A stretch of DNA of 64,000 bases from Sinorhizobium meliloti 4H41 (lineage in GTDB: Bacteria > Pseudomonadota > Alphaproteobacteria > Rhizobiales > Rhizobiaceae): assembly GCF_000375585.1 (NCBI RefSeq), contig NZ_AQWP01000005.1:124001-188000 (forward strand), written 5' to 3'. This document shows positions 38,306-47,817 of this stretch, in pieces (positions within the stretch are counted from its first letter, which is position 1; every line of letters starts with the position of its first letter). The translations under genes were made by a program, and so were the position numbers. The notes beneath the pieces are model-generated. The model did not search any database and had not been told where the DNA came from. It saw only the letters and a list, made by a program, of their open reading frames with translations.

Positions 38306-39292
38306 TCAGGGCGTTTCCGATGGAACGGAAGGACCGGTTCGGGGCGTGGACTGGCGCTGGCGCGGGGAGGACGCGGTGCCTTCACCGAAGACCTCCTTCG
38401 CGATCGCGCCTATGCCACCGAGCGAGCCGATGAGCGACGAGGCCTCCATCGGCATCAGGACGATCTTCTGGTTGCTCGCCGTTCCGATCGCGGCAAGGGC
38501 CTCGGTATATTTCTGCGCGACGAAATAGTTGATCGCCTGCACGTCGCCGGCTGCGATCGCCTCGGAGACCATCCGGGTTGCCTTGGCCTCCGCCTCGGCC
38601 AGGCGCTCGCGCGCCTCGGCCTCGCGGTAGGCGGCCTCGCGCTGTCCTTCGGCCTGGAGGATCGCCGATTGCTTCGCGCCTTCGGCACGCAGGATCTGCG
38701 CATTTCTGGAGCCCTCCGCTTCGAGCACCTGTGCGCGCTTCTCGCGTTCCGCCTTCATCTGCCGGGCCATGGCGTCGACCAGGTCTTTCGGCGGCGCGAT
38801 GTCCTTGATCTCGATGCGGGTGATCTTGATGCCCCAGGGATTGGCGGCCTCGTCCACGACGTGGAGCAATCGATCGTTGATCGTGTCGCGGTTCGACAGG
38901 AGTTCGTCCAGATCCATCGAGCCCATGACGGAGCGGATGTTGGTCATCGTCAGGTTGAGGAGCGCGTTTTCCAGATTGGCGACCTGATAGGCCGCCTGTG
39001 CGGCGTTCAGGACCTGATAGAAGGCGACCGCATCCGCCGACACGCTCGCATTGTCCTTGGTGATGACCTCCTGCGTCGGAACGTCGAGCACCTGCTCCAT
39101 CACGCTCAGCTTGGAACCGATGCGATCGATGAAAGGGACGATGAGATTAAGCCCCGGCTCCATCGTCCTCGTGTAACGGCCGAAACGCTCGACCGTATAG
39201 CGGTAGCCCTGCGGCACCGTCTTGATCCCGGCAAAGAGCACGAGGATCACGACAACGACGAATGCGACGACTGCGATATCCATACCGCCCAT
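38306..39292 (-). CDS. SPFH/Band 7 membrane protein (QmcA type)
   Basis: A 328-residue protein. One N-terminal transmembrane helix (IAVVAFVVVVILVLFAGIKT) is followed by the SPFH domain (about 30-190, GYRYTVERFGRYTRTMEPGL), then a long Ala/Glu/Arg coiled-coil region (about 180-255) and a C-terminal segment. It forms oligomers at the inner membrane. The start at 39292 has AGGAAGGGG 6 bases upstream. It makes a two-gene operon with nfeD. From memory this is the last gene before hemH in S. meliloti, whereas here a 15-kb block intervenes. Confidence 0.9.
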   Translation of the reverse strand: MGGMDIAVVAFVVVVILVLFAGIKTVPQGYRYTVERFGRYTRTMEPGLNLIVPFIDRIGSKLSVMEQVLDVPTQEVITKDNASVSADAVAFYQVLNAAQAAYQVANLENALLNLTMTNIRSVMGSMDLDELLSNRDTINDRLLHVVDEAANPWGIKITRIEIKDIAPPKDLVDAMARQMKAEREKRAQVLEAEGSRNAQILRAEGAKQSAILQAEGQREAAYREAEARERLAEAEAKATRMVSEAIAAGDVQAINYFVAQKYTEALAAIGTASNQKIVLMPMEASSLIGSLGGIGAIAKEVFGEGTASSPRQRQSTPRTGPSVPSETP

Positions 39293-39433
39293 GACAGCCC
39301 CTTCCTTTTGCAACTCCAGCGTTTGGAGTCGCGCCCGAGTGATCAGGTGGCGATTCGCGGGGATAATTCAAGCGTGTCGGGAAAGTCCGCGCGTTTCTGC
39401 GATGCCGCACGGCCAACTGTCGTCAAGACAAAG

Positions 39434-40939
39434 TCAGGTCCCGGTGTCGGCATGATCGAGGTGGCGGATCGCGCGGTAGAGGTTTGCCTGCCGGCGGGAC
39501 AGCGCCGCCCATGCTTCGGCCGTGGCTGGGCGCGGTTCGACCTGTTCGGCGAGGCGCGACATGGCGTCGGCGGCCTCGCTGAAATGCCCGTACCAGCCGG
39601 CGCCGACGGCAGCGGACATCCCGGCGCCGAGTGCGGAGGCCTCGTTGGAAAGGCTGCGAATGACAGGCAGCCCGCTGGCATCCGCGATCATCTGCCGCCA
39701 AAGCGGGCTGCCGGCGCCGCCGCCGATGACGAAGATCCGGTCGGCCAATACGCCCATCGATCTCATCTCGCGCAGGGACCGGACGAATTCCAGGGTAATG
39801 GCTTCCATCGAGGCACGGTAGAGATGGCCCATGCCCGTCTCGGGACCCATGCCGGTGAAGGCTGCGCGGGCATCCGCGTCCCAGTGCGGGTCCATGCAGC
39901 CCATGAGGTAGGAGCAGACGGTGACGCCACCGGAGCCGACACTCAGGCTGGCCGCGTCCGCTTCGAGCCTTGCGAAAATTGAGGGATCCGATCGTCCTCC
40001 GGCGAAGGTGTCCAGCAGCCAGTTGACGAAATAGGCGCCTGCGCGCTGGCAGCTTTCGAGCAGATAGCCTTCGCCGCTCGGCGAAACCAGGGTGCGCCAG
40101 TAGCGGCTGAGCTTGCGCGTCGGGGTCCAGCAACCGCCGACGACGGCCGTGCCGAGATTGAGGTAGACGACGCCCGGTTTGATCACATTGACTCCCAGGC
40201 CGGCGCAATGGCCGTCGCCGCCGCCAGCATAGACCGGCACCCCCGCGGCAAGGCCCGTCGCCGCCGCGGCATCCGCGGTTACCTGGCCGATCAGCGTACC
40301 GGGCCGGTAAAGCGGCGGCAGCTTGGTGAGCGGAATGCCGAGGTGGTCGAGAATCGCGCGGGACCATTGCTTCGTCTCGATATCGAGGAGCCCGAAGGGA
40401 TCGCCGCTGGTCCAGCTTGCAGCGGCCTCGCCAGTCAGCTTCTGAGTCAGGTAATCATGTACGCTCAGGATCTGCGTCGCGCGGTCCAGCATTTCCGGCT
40501 CATACTGCCGATAATAGAAAAGGCGATACACGCAGGGAATGGTGTCGACCGGCTTGCCCGAGGTCGCATGCAGCCGCTCGGCGCCGAATTCCTCCGCGAG
40601 CAGCTGAACCACGTCCTGCGCGCGGCGGTCGAGCCAGAGGGTTGCCGGGCTGAGCGGCTTTCGGTCCTGGCCGAGCAGGACCATCGTTTCGCGCTGGTTC
40701 GAAATTGCAATACCGTCGACCCGGGCCGGATCGATCTGGCGCATGAGTGATGACAGCGCCTGGCAGGCGGCGGACCACCAGTCCTCGGCATCTTGCTCCG
40801 CCTTGAGCGGATGCGGCGTCGAGATGCGGTGCGGCGCGCGGCCCTCGGCCCGCGGTGTGCCGTCCGCTGCCCAGGCGATGGCCTTGACGGATTGGGTCGA
40901 TGAATCCAAGCCGATGACATAGCGTTCGTCCAGCTGCAT
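39434..40939 (-). CDS. FGGY-family carbohydrate kinase (xylulokinase-like)
   Basis: A 501-residue sugar kinase with both FGGY halves. The N-terminal phosphate loop is VIGLDSSTQSVKAIAWAADG, the substrate region includes ISNQRETMVLL and ATLWLDRRAQDVV, and the C-terminal ATP site is FVIGGGAGSPLWRQMIADAS. Members phosphorylate ketoses or polyols such as xylulose, erythritol or ribitol; which one cannot be read from the sequence. ATG at 40939 follows GGAGGAGGTG. It follows the SorC-type regulator on the same strand and faces away from the main catabolic operon, whose substrate it presumably activates. Confidence 0.88.
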   Translation of the reverse strand: MQLDERYVIGLDSSTQSVKAIAWAADGTPRAEGRAPHRISTPHPLKAEQDAEDWWSAACQALSSLMRQIDPARVDGIAISNQRETMVLLGQDRKPLSPATLWLDRRAQDVVQLLAEEFGAERLHATSGKPVDTIPCVYRLFYYRQYEPEMLDRATQILSVHDYLTQKLTGEAAASWTSGDPFGLLDIETKQWSRAILDHLGIPLTKLPPLYRPGTLIGQVTADAAAATGLAAGVPVYAGGGDGHCAGLGVNVIKPGVVYLNLGTAVVGGCWTPTRKLSRYWRTLVSPSGEGYLLESCQRAGAYFVNWLLDTFAGGRSDPSIFARLEADAASLSVGSGGVTVCSYLMGCMDPHWDADARAAFTGMGPETGMGHLYRASMEAITLEFVRSLREMRSMGVLADRIFVIGGGAGSPLWRQMIADASGLPVIRSLSNEASALGAGMSAAVGAGWYGHFSEAADAMSRLAEQVEPRPATAEAWAALSRRQANLYRAIRHLDHADTGT

Positions 40940-41051
40940 GCGCACCTCCTCCACGGCTCAGCACTATGCGGCCCTCCTCAGACCGCACCACACGCGTTGG
41001 CCCTTCCTCCCGGCCGAGATCAGCCGCACCGGACGACCGGGGTCGCCCTGA

Positions 41052-42038
41052 TCACTTCGCCAGCAACGCCTCTCCCGTGGCGATGTCGGTTACGAAATGG
41101 GTGGCGTAGCCGGCTTCGAGCGTGGCGGTGATCGCGGCGATCTTGACCGCGCCTCCGGCCACGCAAATGCGGCTCGCCACCTGCTTCAGCTCGTCGAGCG
41201 AAATGCCGACCATCCTTTCATCGTGGTCTCCGCCGATCGCGGCACCATGCGCATCGATGAAGCGACCGATAATCACGGCCGTGGCACCGCGCGCGACATA
41301 GTCGTCTATCTCCTCCCGGCTTGCGATGCCGGAGGCCCGCACCGTGCTCTTCGGGCCGATGTCGCCGACGCCGAAGAGAATGCGGTTGGTCGAATGCACC
41401 AGATCCATCTGCTTCCTCAGCACCGGTTCGTTGAGCAACGCCGCCTTCAGCTCGCGCGTCGACAGAACGGCAGGCGCCAGAAGGTTGACGCAGCGGGCGT
41501 GGATGCGGTTCGAAAGCAGGGAGGTGCAGAGTTCGGGCGAGAAGTTAGGCTCGCCGGTCGAACTGCCGGAGACCTGCACCACGGTCAGATTTCCGACAGG
41601 GCGCGTCAGGGAAATGCGGTCTGCGACGGCGAGTACGGTGCGCCCCCAGGCGACGCCGATCGTATCGCCGTCCTCGATCTGGTCGGCCAACACGCGCGCG
41701 CCGGCTTCGCCGAGCCGCTGTGACAGGCTCTCCTCGTCACCGTTCGGGATGACGAAGGCGCCTTGAAGGCCGAACTTCTCCATCAGCGCGCGGGCGACGC
41801 TGGTGCGGCCGCCGGCCTTGGGGTTGATGTTCACGGAGACGATGCCGCGCTCGCGTGCCTCCTGCAGGTAATTGACGATGGTGGCTCGCGATACGTTGAG
41901 CTGCTTGGCGATCTCGCTCTGCGTCATCTGGTCGGCATAGTAGAGCCAGGCGGCCCACATCACCGCATCATCGAACTCGGTGGGTATCCCCGCCGTGGTT
42001 TCCTCGCCGGTCCTGCCGGAAGTCTTTTCCCTTGCCAT
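41052..42038 (-). CDS. SorC/DeoR-type sugar-binding transcriptional regulator
   Basis: A 328-residue regulator. The N-terminal helix-turn-helix (about 20-65, MTQSEIAKQLNVSRATIVNY) and the C-terminal sugar-phosphate-binding domain (about 75-325, with GDTIGVAWGRTVLAVADRIS and the GGxxK-like AGGAVKIAAI) are of the SorC/EryD/DalR class. Such proteins bind a phosphorylated sugar and release DNA. It is divergent from the long catabolic operon. A palindrome with 9-bp arms lies 43-66 bp upstream of its start. The ATG at 42038 was chosen because earlier in-frame codons run through that palindrome. Confidence 0.9.
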   Translation of the reverse strand: MAREKTSGRTGEETTAGIPTEFDDAVMWAAWLYYADQMTQSEIAKQLNVSRATIVNYLQEARERGIVSVNINPKAGGRTSVARALMEKFGLQGAFVIPNGDEESLSQRLGEAGARVLADQIEDGDTIGVAWGRTVLAVADRISLTRPVGNLTVVQVSGSSTGEPNFSPELCTSLLSNRIHARCVNLLAPAVLSTRELKAALLNEPVLRKQMDLVHSTNRILFGVGDIGPKSTVRASGIASREEIDDYVARGATAVIIGRFIDAHGAAIGGDHDERMVGISLDELKQVASRICVAGGAVKIAAITATLEAGYATHFVTDIATGEALLAK

Positions 42039-42080
42039 GGCGCTATCTGGCAGAGCCTGATGGCATTTGTCAATCATCTC

Positions 42081-42104
42081 TGGCATATGTATTGACATAT
42101 GCCA
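42081..42104. promoter_or_regulatory. Operator-like palindrome of the polyol island
   Basis: TGGCATATG and CATATGCCA are perfect 9-bp arms around TATTGA. A partial copy, TGGCATTTGTCAA, lies 20 bp away at 42061-42073. Both sit between the SorC-type regulator and the catabolic operon, where the regulator should bind. The second arm overlaps possible promoter sequences. Confidence 0.65.
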
Positions 42105-42150
42105 ATTCATGTTGTCACATGCTACGAGATTGAGAGCACGGAACGAGGGT

Positions 42151-43506
42151 ATGGAAACGGCAAGCCAGCAGAACACCGCCGCATGTGCGCCCGAAGGAGG
42201 CTGGGCGGTCCTCATCGACGACATTCTTGCCGGGAACTGGATCAACCCCGAAACGGGTAGGCCGGCCAGCGTTCCCTACGAGAAGATCGCCATTGCGGAA
42301 TCGCTGGACGGAGCCGAGGCCGATCTCGTCGCCAGCCTCGGCTTGGGCGAACGCTATGCGGTGGTATCCGACGCAGCCACCTGGGATGCGATGGGCGGGC
42401 GCGTCGCATCCGCGCTGAAGAGCCTCGGTCCGGTCGATGCGGTCATTCTCGACCATCCGCATGCGGATATGGGTGCCGTGGGCGCGTTGACCGAAAGGCT
42501 TTCCGGAGCGGATGCCGTAATCGCGGTGGGTTCCGGCACGATCAACGATCTCTGCAAATTCGTCACCGGGCGCACCAATCGCCGATACGCCGTGTTCGCG
42601 ACGGCCGCCTCGATGAACGGCTATACTTCGACGACTGCCTCCATCACCTTGGAAAACGGCCTGAAGGTCTCGCTTCCCTCGCATGCGCCGGCCGGCTTTT
42701 TCGTCGATCTCGCGGTCACGGCCGCGGCGCCTCGCTATCTCTCGGCGGCCGGTTTCGCCGATTGCCTCGTGCGCTCTGTCGCGCAAATCGACTGGTGGAT
42801 GTCCCACCGGCTGACGGGCAGTCTCTATTCGAGCGTACCCTATATCCTCCAGGGTGCCGACGAGCGGGCGTTGAACGCACGTGCGGCGGGCATTGCCGAA
42901 GGTCGCATCGAGGCCAACGGCTACCTTCATCGCGTCCTGACGCTTTGCGGCTTCGGCGTCTCCTTCACCGGAATGTCGAACCACGGCTCGATGGGCGAGC
43001 ATCAGATATCTCACTATATCGACTGCTTTGCCGGCGAAAATCATCCGGGCACGCTGCACGGCCAGCAGGTGGGGGTAGCAACGCTGACCATGGCGCGGCT
43101 GCAGCGCATCTTCCTCGACAGCGACAAGCCGCCGGTCGTCCGTCCCACGAAGATCGACGCTTCCGAGATGGCCCGGCGTATGGGCGACGACATCGCCGCC
43201 CAGTGCTACGCCGAAATCCAGCCGAAGATTTTCGATGCAGCTTCCGCCGGCGAGATCAACGAAAAGCTCTCCGAACTCTGGCCGACGCTGCGCCGGGAGC
43301 TGGAGGCTTTCGCATTGCCGGTGGCCGAGATGGAGAGACTTCTACGGGATGCCGGCGGCCCGATGACGGCGGCCGACCTCGGCCTGCCCGCCGATACCTA
43401 CCGGGAGGCCGTGCTGCACTGCCGAGAGATGCGCAACCGTTACACCTTCCTCGATATCGCCGCCGACGCGGGCATCCTCGAGGATTTCGCCGCCGGGGAG
43501 GCGTGA
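42151..43506 (+). CDS. sn-Glycerol-1-phosphate dehydrogenase family protein
   Basis: A 451-residue member of the iron-containing-dehydrogenase-like family with EgsA/AraM (G1PDH). The nucleotide site GSGTINDLCKF (about residues 129-139), the PTAASMNGYTS-like substrate loop (FATAASMNGYTSTTASI), the first metal ligand in GFADCLVRS, and histidines in MSNHGSMGEHQISHY and TLHGQQVGV are present. Known members interconvert dihydroxyacetone phosphate and glycerol-1-phosphate. The extra N-terminal and C-terminal segments make it longer than EgsA. First gene of the operon. The start at 42151 is uncertain, as the ribosome site is poor. Confidence 0.85.
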   Translation: METASQQNTAACAPEGGWAVLIDDILAGNWINPETGRPASVPYEKIAIAESLDGAEADLVASLGLGERYAVVSDAATWDAMGGRVASALKSLGPVDAVILDHPHADMGAVGALTERLSGADAVIAVGSGTINDLCKFVTGRTNRRYAVFATAASMNGYTSTTASITLENGLKVSLPSHAPAGFFVDLAVTAAAPRYLSAAGFADCLVRSVAQIDWWMSHRLTGSLYSSVPYILQGADERALNARAAGIAEGRIEANGYLHRVLTLCGFGVSFTGMSNHGSMGEHQISHYIDCFAGENHPGTLHGQQVGVATLTMARLQRIFLDSDKPPVVRPTKIDASEMARRMGDDIAAQCYAEIQPKIFDAASAGEINEKLSELWPTLRRELEAFALPVAEMERLLRDAGGPMTAADLGLPADTYREAVLHCREMRNRYTFLDIAADAGILEDFAAGEA

Positions 43507-43510
43507 GGCG

Positions 43511-44323
43511 ATGCGTGCGGTTGCCGAGATGCCGATCGATGTCGCCGCCCGGATCAAGGTGCTCTTTGCCGACATCGACGACACACTGACCAACGAAGGC
43601 CGGCTGCCGGCCGCCGCTTACGACGCCGTCGAGCGCCTGGCCGAGGCGGGCGTTGCCGTTGCCCCGATTACCGGGCGACCGGCCGGCTGGTGCGACATGA
43701 TCGCCCGCATGTGGCCGGTCGCGGGAGTCGTCGGCGAAAATGGCGCCTTCTATTTCGCCTATGACCAGACGGAGCATCGCATGCGCCGCCGCTTCGCTAT
43801 CGCCGAAGCCCAGCGTGCCGCCGACCGCGAGAAGCTCAGCCAGGTGAGCGCCCGTATCCTCGCGGAAGTGCGCGGCGCAGCGGTCTCTGCCGATCAGCTC
43901 TACCGAGAGGCCGATCTCGCCATCGATTTTTGCGAGGACGTGCCGGCGCTCCCGGCATCGGAGGTGGACCGGATCAAGCGCATCTTCGAGGAGGAGGGTG
44001 CCGTCGCCAAGATCTCTTCCATCCATGTCAACGGCTGGTATGGCGCCTATGACAAGCTGACCACGACGCGTCGCTTCGCCGCCGACATTCTGGGCGTCGA
44101 CATCGACAGCGAGCGCGAGACGATCGTTTTCGTCGGCGACAGCCCGAACGATGCGCCTATGTTCGGCTTCTTCCCCAATGCCTGTGGCGTTGCGAACGTG
44201 CTCTCCTTCAAAGGTCGCATCGAGGCGGAGCCGGCCTATGTGGCGGCCCGCGAGGGAGGTCACGGCTTCGTCGAGGTTGCGAACCACATCCTCGACGCCC
44301 GGTCGGGGAGGGACGCGGCATGA
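43511..44323 (+). CDS. HAD-IIB (Cof-type) phosphatase
   Basis: A 270-residue haloacid dehalogenase-fold hydrolase. Motif I is VLFADIDDTLTNEG (nucleophile Asp about 20), motif II Thr is in VAPITGRPAGW, a type IIB cap covers about 90-190, and motif IV is VGDSPNDAPMFGFF. It should remove phosphate from a small sugar or polyol phosphate. It starts 4 bp after the preceding stop codon and its own stop overlaps the next start (ATGA), so translation is coupled. The substrate presumably arises in this pathway; nothing more specific can be seen. Confidence 0.85.
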   Translation: MRAVAEMPIDVAARIKVLFADIDDTLTNEGRLPAAAYDAVERLAEAGVAVAPITGRPAGWCDMIARMWPVAGVVGENGAFYFAYDQTEHRMRRRFAIAEAQRAADREKLSQVSARILAEVRGAAVSADQLYREADLAIDFCEDVPALPASEVDRIKRIFEEEGAVAKISSIHVNGWYGAYDKLTTTRRFAADILGVDIDSERETIVFVGDSPNDAPMFGFFPNACGVANVLSFKGRIEAEPAYVAAREGGHGFVEVANHILDARSGRDAA

Positions 44324-45855
44324 AGGGAGCGGCCTTCGACATTGCCATTATCGGCGGCGGCATCAACGGAGCAGGCGTCGCCCGCGATGCGGCTGGCCGC
44401 GGTCTGAGGGTCCTGCTCACCGAACAATCCGACCTCGGTTCGGCCACATCCTCGGCTTCCACCAAGCTCATTCATGGTGGCCTGCGTTACCTGGAACACT
44501 ACGAGTTTCGACTGGTCCGCCATGCTCTGGAAGAGCGCGAGCGGCTCTGGGGAATCGCGCCGCATATCATCTGGCCGCTGCGCTTCGTGTTGCCGCACCG
44601 CAAGGGATTGCGTCCCGCCTGGCTGCTGCGGCTCGGCCTGTTCCTCTACGATCATCTGGGCGGGCGCAAGCTTCTGCCGGCAACGCAGACCGTGCGGCTG
44701 AGGAACCACCCTGCAGGGGAGCCACTGCGCGACGTCTCGTCAGTTGGGTTCGAATATTCCGACTGCTGGGTGCAGGATAACCGACTCGTCGTACTCAATG
44801 CGCGCGATGCGGCGATGAGAGGCGCCGACATCAGGGTGCGTACACGCTGCGTAGCCGCGCGCCGCGAAGGCGGTCTCTGGAGGCTGACTTTCGAAGATGC
44901 CGAGACCGGCCTGAAGAGCGAAGCGACGGCTCGCGCCCTCGTCAACGCCGCGGGCCCTTGGGCCGACAAGATCGTGTCCGAGGTCGCGGGCGTCGGTGCG
45001 GCGGGCCGCGTACGCCTGGTTCAGGGCAGTCACATCGTCATCAGGAAGCTCTACGAGCACGACCGCTGCTACATCTTTCAGAATCCGGACGGCCGCATCT
45101 TCTTCGCTATTCCCTATGAGGAGGACTTCACCCTCATCGGCACGACCGATCGGGATTACAGGCACGCTCCCGAAGAGGTCACCGCGTCGGCGGAGGAGAT
45201 AGATTATCTGCTGACCGCAGCATCGTCCTATTTCCGTGCCGATCTTTCCGCAGCCGACGTCGTCTGGACCTATTCCGGCGTGCGCGCTCTGTTCGACGAC
45301 GGCGCAGCCAACGCGCAGGAGACGACGCGCGATTACGTGCTGGAGCTCGATCGGCCGGAAGCGCAGGCGCCGATGCTCTCCATCTTCGGCGGCAAGATCA
45401 CCACCTATCGCTGCCTGGCCGAGGATGTCCTGGAACAGCTCGCGACGGTCTTTCCCGAGTGGAACAGGCAGCGGGGCTGGACGGCGGCGCAGCCGCTTCC
45501 AGGCGGCGCCTTTCCGGTTGGAACGGCCGACGATCTCGCAAGAGCCATTCTCTCCGAGCATCCCTATCTCACCTGGCGGGAGGCGCGCCGACTGGTGCGT
45601 CATTACGGACTGGAGGCACGCGGCATTCTCGGCAAGGCGCGGGAGCGCGCCCATCTCGGCCGCGACTTCGGCGGCTCAATGACCGAGGCGGAAATCATCT
45701 TCCTGATGGAGCGCGAGTTTGCACTAACGGCTGCCGACGCAGTCTGGCGGCGCACGAAGTCGGGACTGCGGATGACGAGCGAGGAGATAGAGGCGCTCGA
45801 CAGATACATGCAGGAACGGCGCCGCTGCGGCGAGGCGGCGCGCGCGGCAGGCTAG
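44320..45855 (+). CDS. GlpD-like FAD-dependent polyol-phosphate dehydrogenase
   Basis: A 511-residue flavoprotein of the aerobic glycerol-3-phosphate dehydrogenase family. The FAD site is IAIIGGGINGAGVARDAAGR (residues about 7-26), followed by TSSASTKLIHGGLRYLEHYE, the GlpD signature. The C-terminal helical cap begins near residue 390. It passes electrons to quinone. Housekeeping GlpD oxidises glycerol-3-phosphate, while the related EryB oxidises erythritol phosphate. In this cluster with a sugar kinase either role, or another polyol phosphate, is possible. It overlaps the HAD gene by 4 bp. Confidence 0.88.
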   Translation: MKGAAFDIAIIGGGINGAGVARDAAGRGLRVLLTEQSDLGSATSSASTKLIHGGLRYLEHYEFRLVRHALEERERLWGIAPHIIWPLRFVLPHRKGLRPAWLLRLGLFLYDHLGGRKLLPATQTVRLRNHPAGEPLRDVSSVGFEYSDCWVQDNRLVVLNARDAAMRGADIRVRTRCVAARREGGLWRLTFEDAETGLKSEATARALVNAAGPWADKIVSEVAGVGAAGRVRLVQGSHIVIRKLYEHDRCYIFQNPDGRIFFAIPYEEDFTLIGTTDRDYRHAPEEVTASAEEIDYLLTAASSYFRADLSAADVVWTYSGVRALFDDGAANAQETTRDYVLELDRPEAQAPMLSIFGGKITTYRCLAEDVLEQLATVFPEWNRQRGWTAAQPLPGGAFPVGTADDLARAILSEHPYLTWREARRLVRHYGLEARGILGKARERAHLGRDFGGSMTEAEIIFLMEREFALTAADAVWRRTKSGLRMTSEEIEALDRYMQERRRCGEAARAAG

Positions 45856-45891
45856 GACCGCTTCCGGGGAAGGCGGGCGCACGAGAGGAGA

Positions 45892-45912
45892 CGACGGTGT
45901 TCCGCACCGTCG
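45892..45912 (+). repeat. Hairpin within the operon, ahead of the transporter genes
   Basis: CGACGGTG and CACCGTCG enclose TTCCG in the 123-bp gap between the GlpD-like gene and the first permease. It is not followed by T residues. It may separate expression of enzyme and transporter segments or protect an mRNA end. Confidence 0.4.
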
Positions 45913-45978
45913 AATTGTCGGAGGGGACGGACCAGGGCGGGTTACCGCCGCGACTGGCGTCCGTGGGAGGAGAAGGCA

Positions 45979-46866
45979 ATGTCGATTGCACAGGTAAAAC
46001 GCATCGCGATCTCGGATTCGCCGTGGCCGTGGCTCCTGCCGCTTATCGCGCTGCTCGCCGTCTTCACCATCTATCCGTTCATCTACAATGTCTGGCTGAG
46101 CTTCCACGAATTCGTGCCGAAGAGCCGAGGACTCAAGTTCGTCGGAGTCGACAACTGGATTCAACTTTGGAACGACAGTCGCTTCTGGGGTGCACTTGGT
46201 GTCACGTTCCTCTATTTCGCCGTGGCCCTGACGATCGAAATCGTCCTCGGCATGGCGATCGCGCTTCTCCTCGACGCCGAACTGCCGGGCTTCGGGATGC
46301 TGCGCGCGGTGCTTTCGATGACGCTGGTCATCCCCCCCGCCATTGCCGGCATGATGTTTCTCCTGATGGAGGATTCGCAGTTCGGGGCGCTCTCCTATCT
46401 GCTGGGCCTCGTCGGCCTGCTCGACAAGGCGACGCCGATGCTTGCCACGTCCTCGCTCGCGCTGATCGGGGTTCTGATCGCGGAAGTCTGGCAATGGACG
46501 CCGTTCATGGTGCTGATCTTCCTGGCCGGGCTTCGCTCGCTGCCGGCGGAGCCTTACGAGGCGGCGATGATCGACGGCGCATCGTCCTGGCAGATGTTCC
46601 GCCGGCTGACGCTGCCGATGATGTCGCGCGTCATCGCTGTCGCGGTGCTCCTGCGCGGCATCGACCTCTTCCGCGTGTTCGACTACGTCTTCGTCATGAC
46701 CTCGGGCGGGCCAGGCACCGCCACCTACACGGTCAGTCTCTATGCCTGGCAGCAGACCTTCTCGTTCCTGAAGTGGGGCTACGGCGCCACGCTGAGTCTG
46801 ACGAGCCTGATCATCGTCTTGGTCATTGCCAACACATTCATCCGCGTTGCAAAGGTGAGGTGGTAA
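45979..46866 (+). CDS. Sugar ABC transporter permease (MalF/UgpA type)
   Basis: A 295-residue permease with six predicted transmembrane helices. The EAA loop EAAMIDGASSWQMFRRLTLP (about 194-213) is the contact to the ATPase. The family is carbohydrate uptake CUT1. It is followed after 1 bp by the second permease. The ribosome site GGGAGGAGAAGG precedes the ATG. Confidence 0.93.
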   Translation: MSIAQVKRIAISDSPWPWLLPLIALLAVFTIYPFIYNVWLSFHEFVPKSRGLKFVGVDNWIQLWNDSRFWGALGVTFLYFAVALTIEIVLGMAIALLLDAELPGFGMLRAVLSMTLVIPPAIAGMMFLLMEDSQFGALSYLLGLVGLLDKATPMLATSSLALIGVLIAEVWQWTPFMVLIFLAGLRSLPAEPYEAAMIDGASSWQMFRRLTLPMMSRVIAVAVLLRGIDLFRVFDYVFVMTSGGPGTATYTVSLYAWQQTFSFLKWGYGATLSLTSLIIVLVIANTFIRVAKVRW

Positions 46867-46867
46867 C

Positions 46868-47749
46868 ATGCATCAGAGCGCTTTCGCCCGCACGCTGCGC
46901 ACCATTGCCGGTTGGCTCGTCGTCGGAGCCTTCTTCTTCCCGATCTATTTCTGGACATCGGTCGCCTTCCGCGACGCAAAGGACATCTTCAACTGGCCGC
47001 CGATTTTCTTCGGCTTCCAGCCGACCGTGAGGAATTTCGAGCAAGTCTTCGGCATATCGCTGGGTTTCGGCTTCGGCAGCCAGGAAGCCGTGACGCCGGG
47101 TGGCGGCAACTTCTACATGGGGCCGCGCCTTTGGGATTCGATCGTCGTCGCATCCTGCTCGACGGTGCTGGCGATCGTGGTCGCGACCCTTGCCTCCTAT
47201 GCACTGTCGCGCATGCATTTCCGCGGCCGCCATGAATTCGTCAACTGGGTGCTGTCGACCCGCATGATGCCGCCGGTAGCGGTGGCGATCCCGATGTTCT
47301 TCATATTCAAGCAGTTCAACCTGCTCGATACCTATACGGGTGTTATCCTCGTGCACGGTCTCATGAACCTGCCGCTGGCGGTACTGCTTCTGAAGAGCTT
47401 CTTCGACGACATACCGGCGGAGATCGACGAGAGCGCGCTGCTCGACGGCGCGTCGCGCTGGACGATCTTCCGACGCATCGTGCTGCCGATGGCCAAGGGC
47501 GGCATCGCCGCTACCGCCGTACTTTGCTTCATCTTCTCGTGGACGGAGTTTCTCTTCGTCCTGACCCTGACGCAGACCGGGCTGAAGACCGTGCCGGTCG
47601 TGTCGTCGACCTTCGTGACATCGATCGGAACGGCCTGGGGCAACATGGCCGCCCTCGGGGCAGCGGCGATCGTGCCCGCCTTCGTCGTGATCCTGCTCGT
47701 TCAACGCCACCTCGTCCGTGGCCTGACGATGGGGTCGCTGAAGCAGTGA
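46868..47749 (+). CDS. Sugar ABC transporter permease (MalG/UgpE type)
   Basis: A 293-residue CUT1 permease with six transmembrane helices and the EAA-type loop DESALLDGASRWTIFRRIVL. An extended periplasmic loop (about 55-85, SLGFGFGSQEAVTPGGGNFY) is glycine-rich and longer than in MalG. It completes the membrane part of the importer with the preceding gene. Confidence 0.93.
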   Translation: MHQSAFARTLRTIAGWLVVGAFFFPIYFWTSVAFRDAKDIFNWPPIFFGFQPTVRNFEQVFGISLGFGFGSQEAVTPGGGNFYMGPRLWDSIVVASCSTVLAIVVATLASYALSRMHFRGRHEFVNWVLSTRMMPPVAVAIPMFFIFKQFNLLDTYTGVILVHGLMNLPLAVLLLKSFFDDIPAEIDESALLDGASRWTIFRRIVLPMAKGGIAATAVLCFIFSWTEFLFVLTLTQTGLKTVPVVSSTFVTSIGTAWGNMAALGAAAIVPAFVVILLVQRHLVRGLTMGSLKQ

Positions 47750-47817
47750 GAATGCGGCGCTCGCGCCGACAACAGGAGAGATCGGGGCCATTTCCGGCGC
47801 CGATAGAGGAGGAAGAC

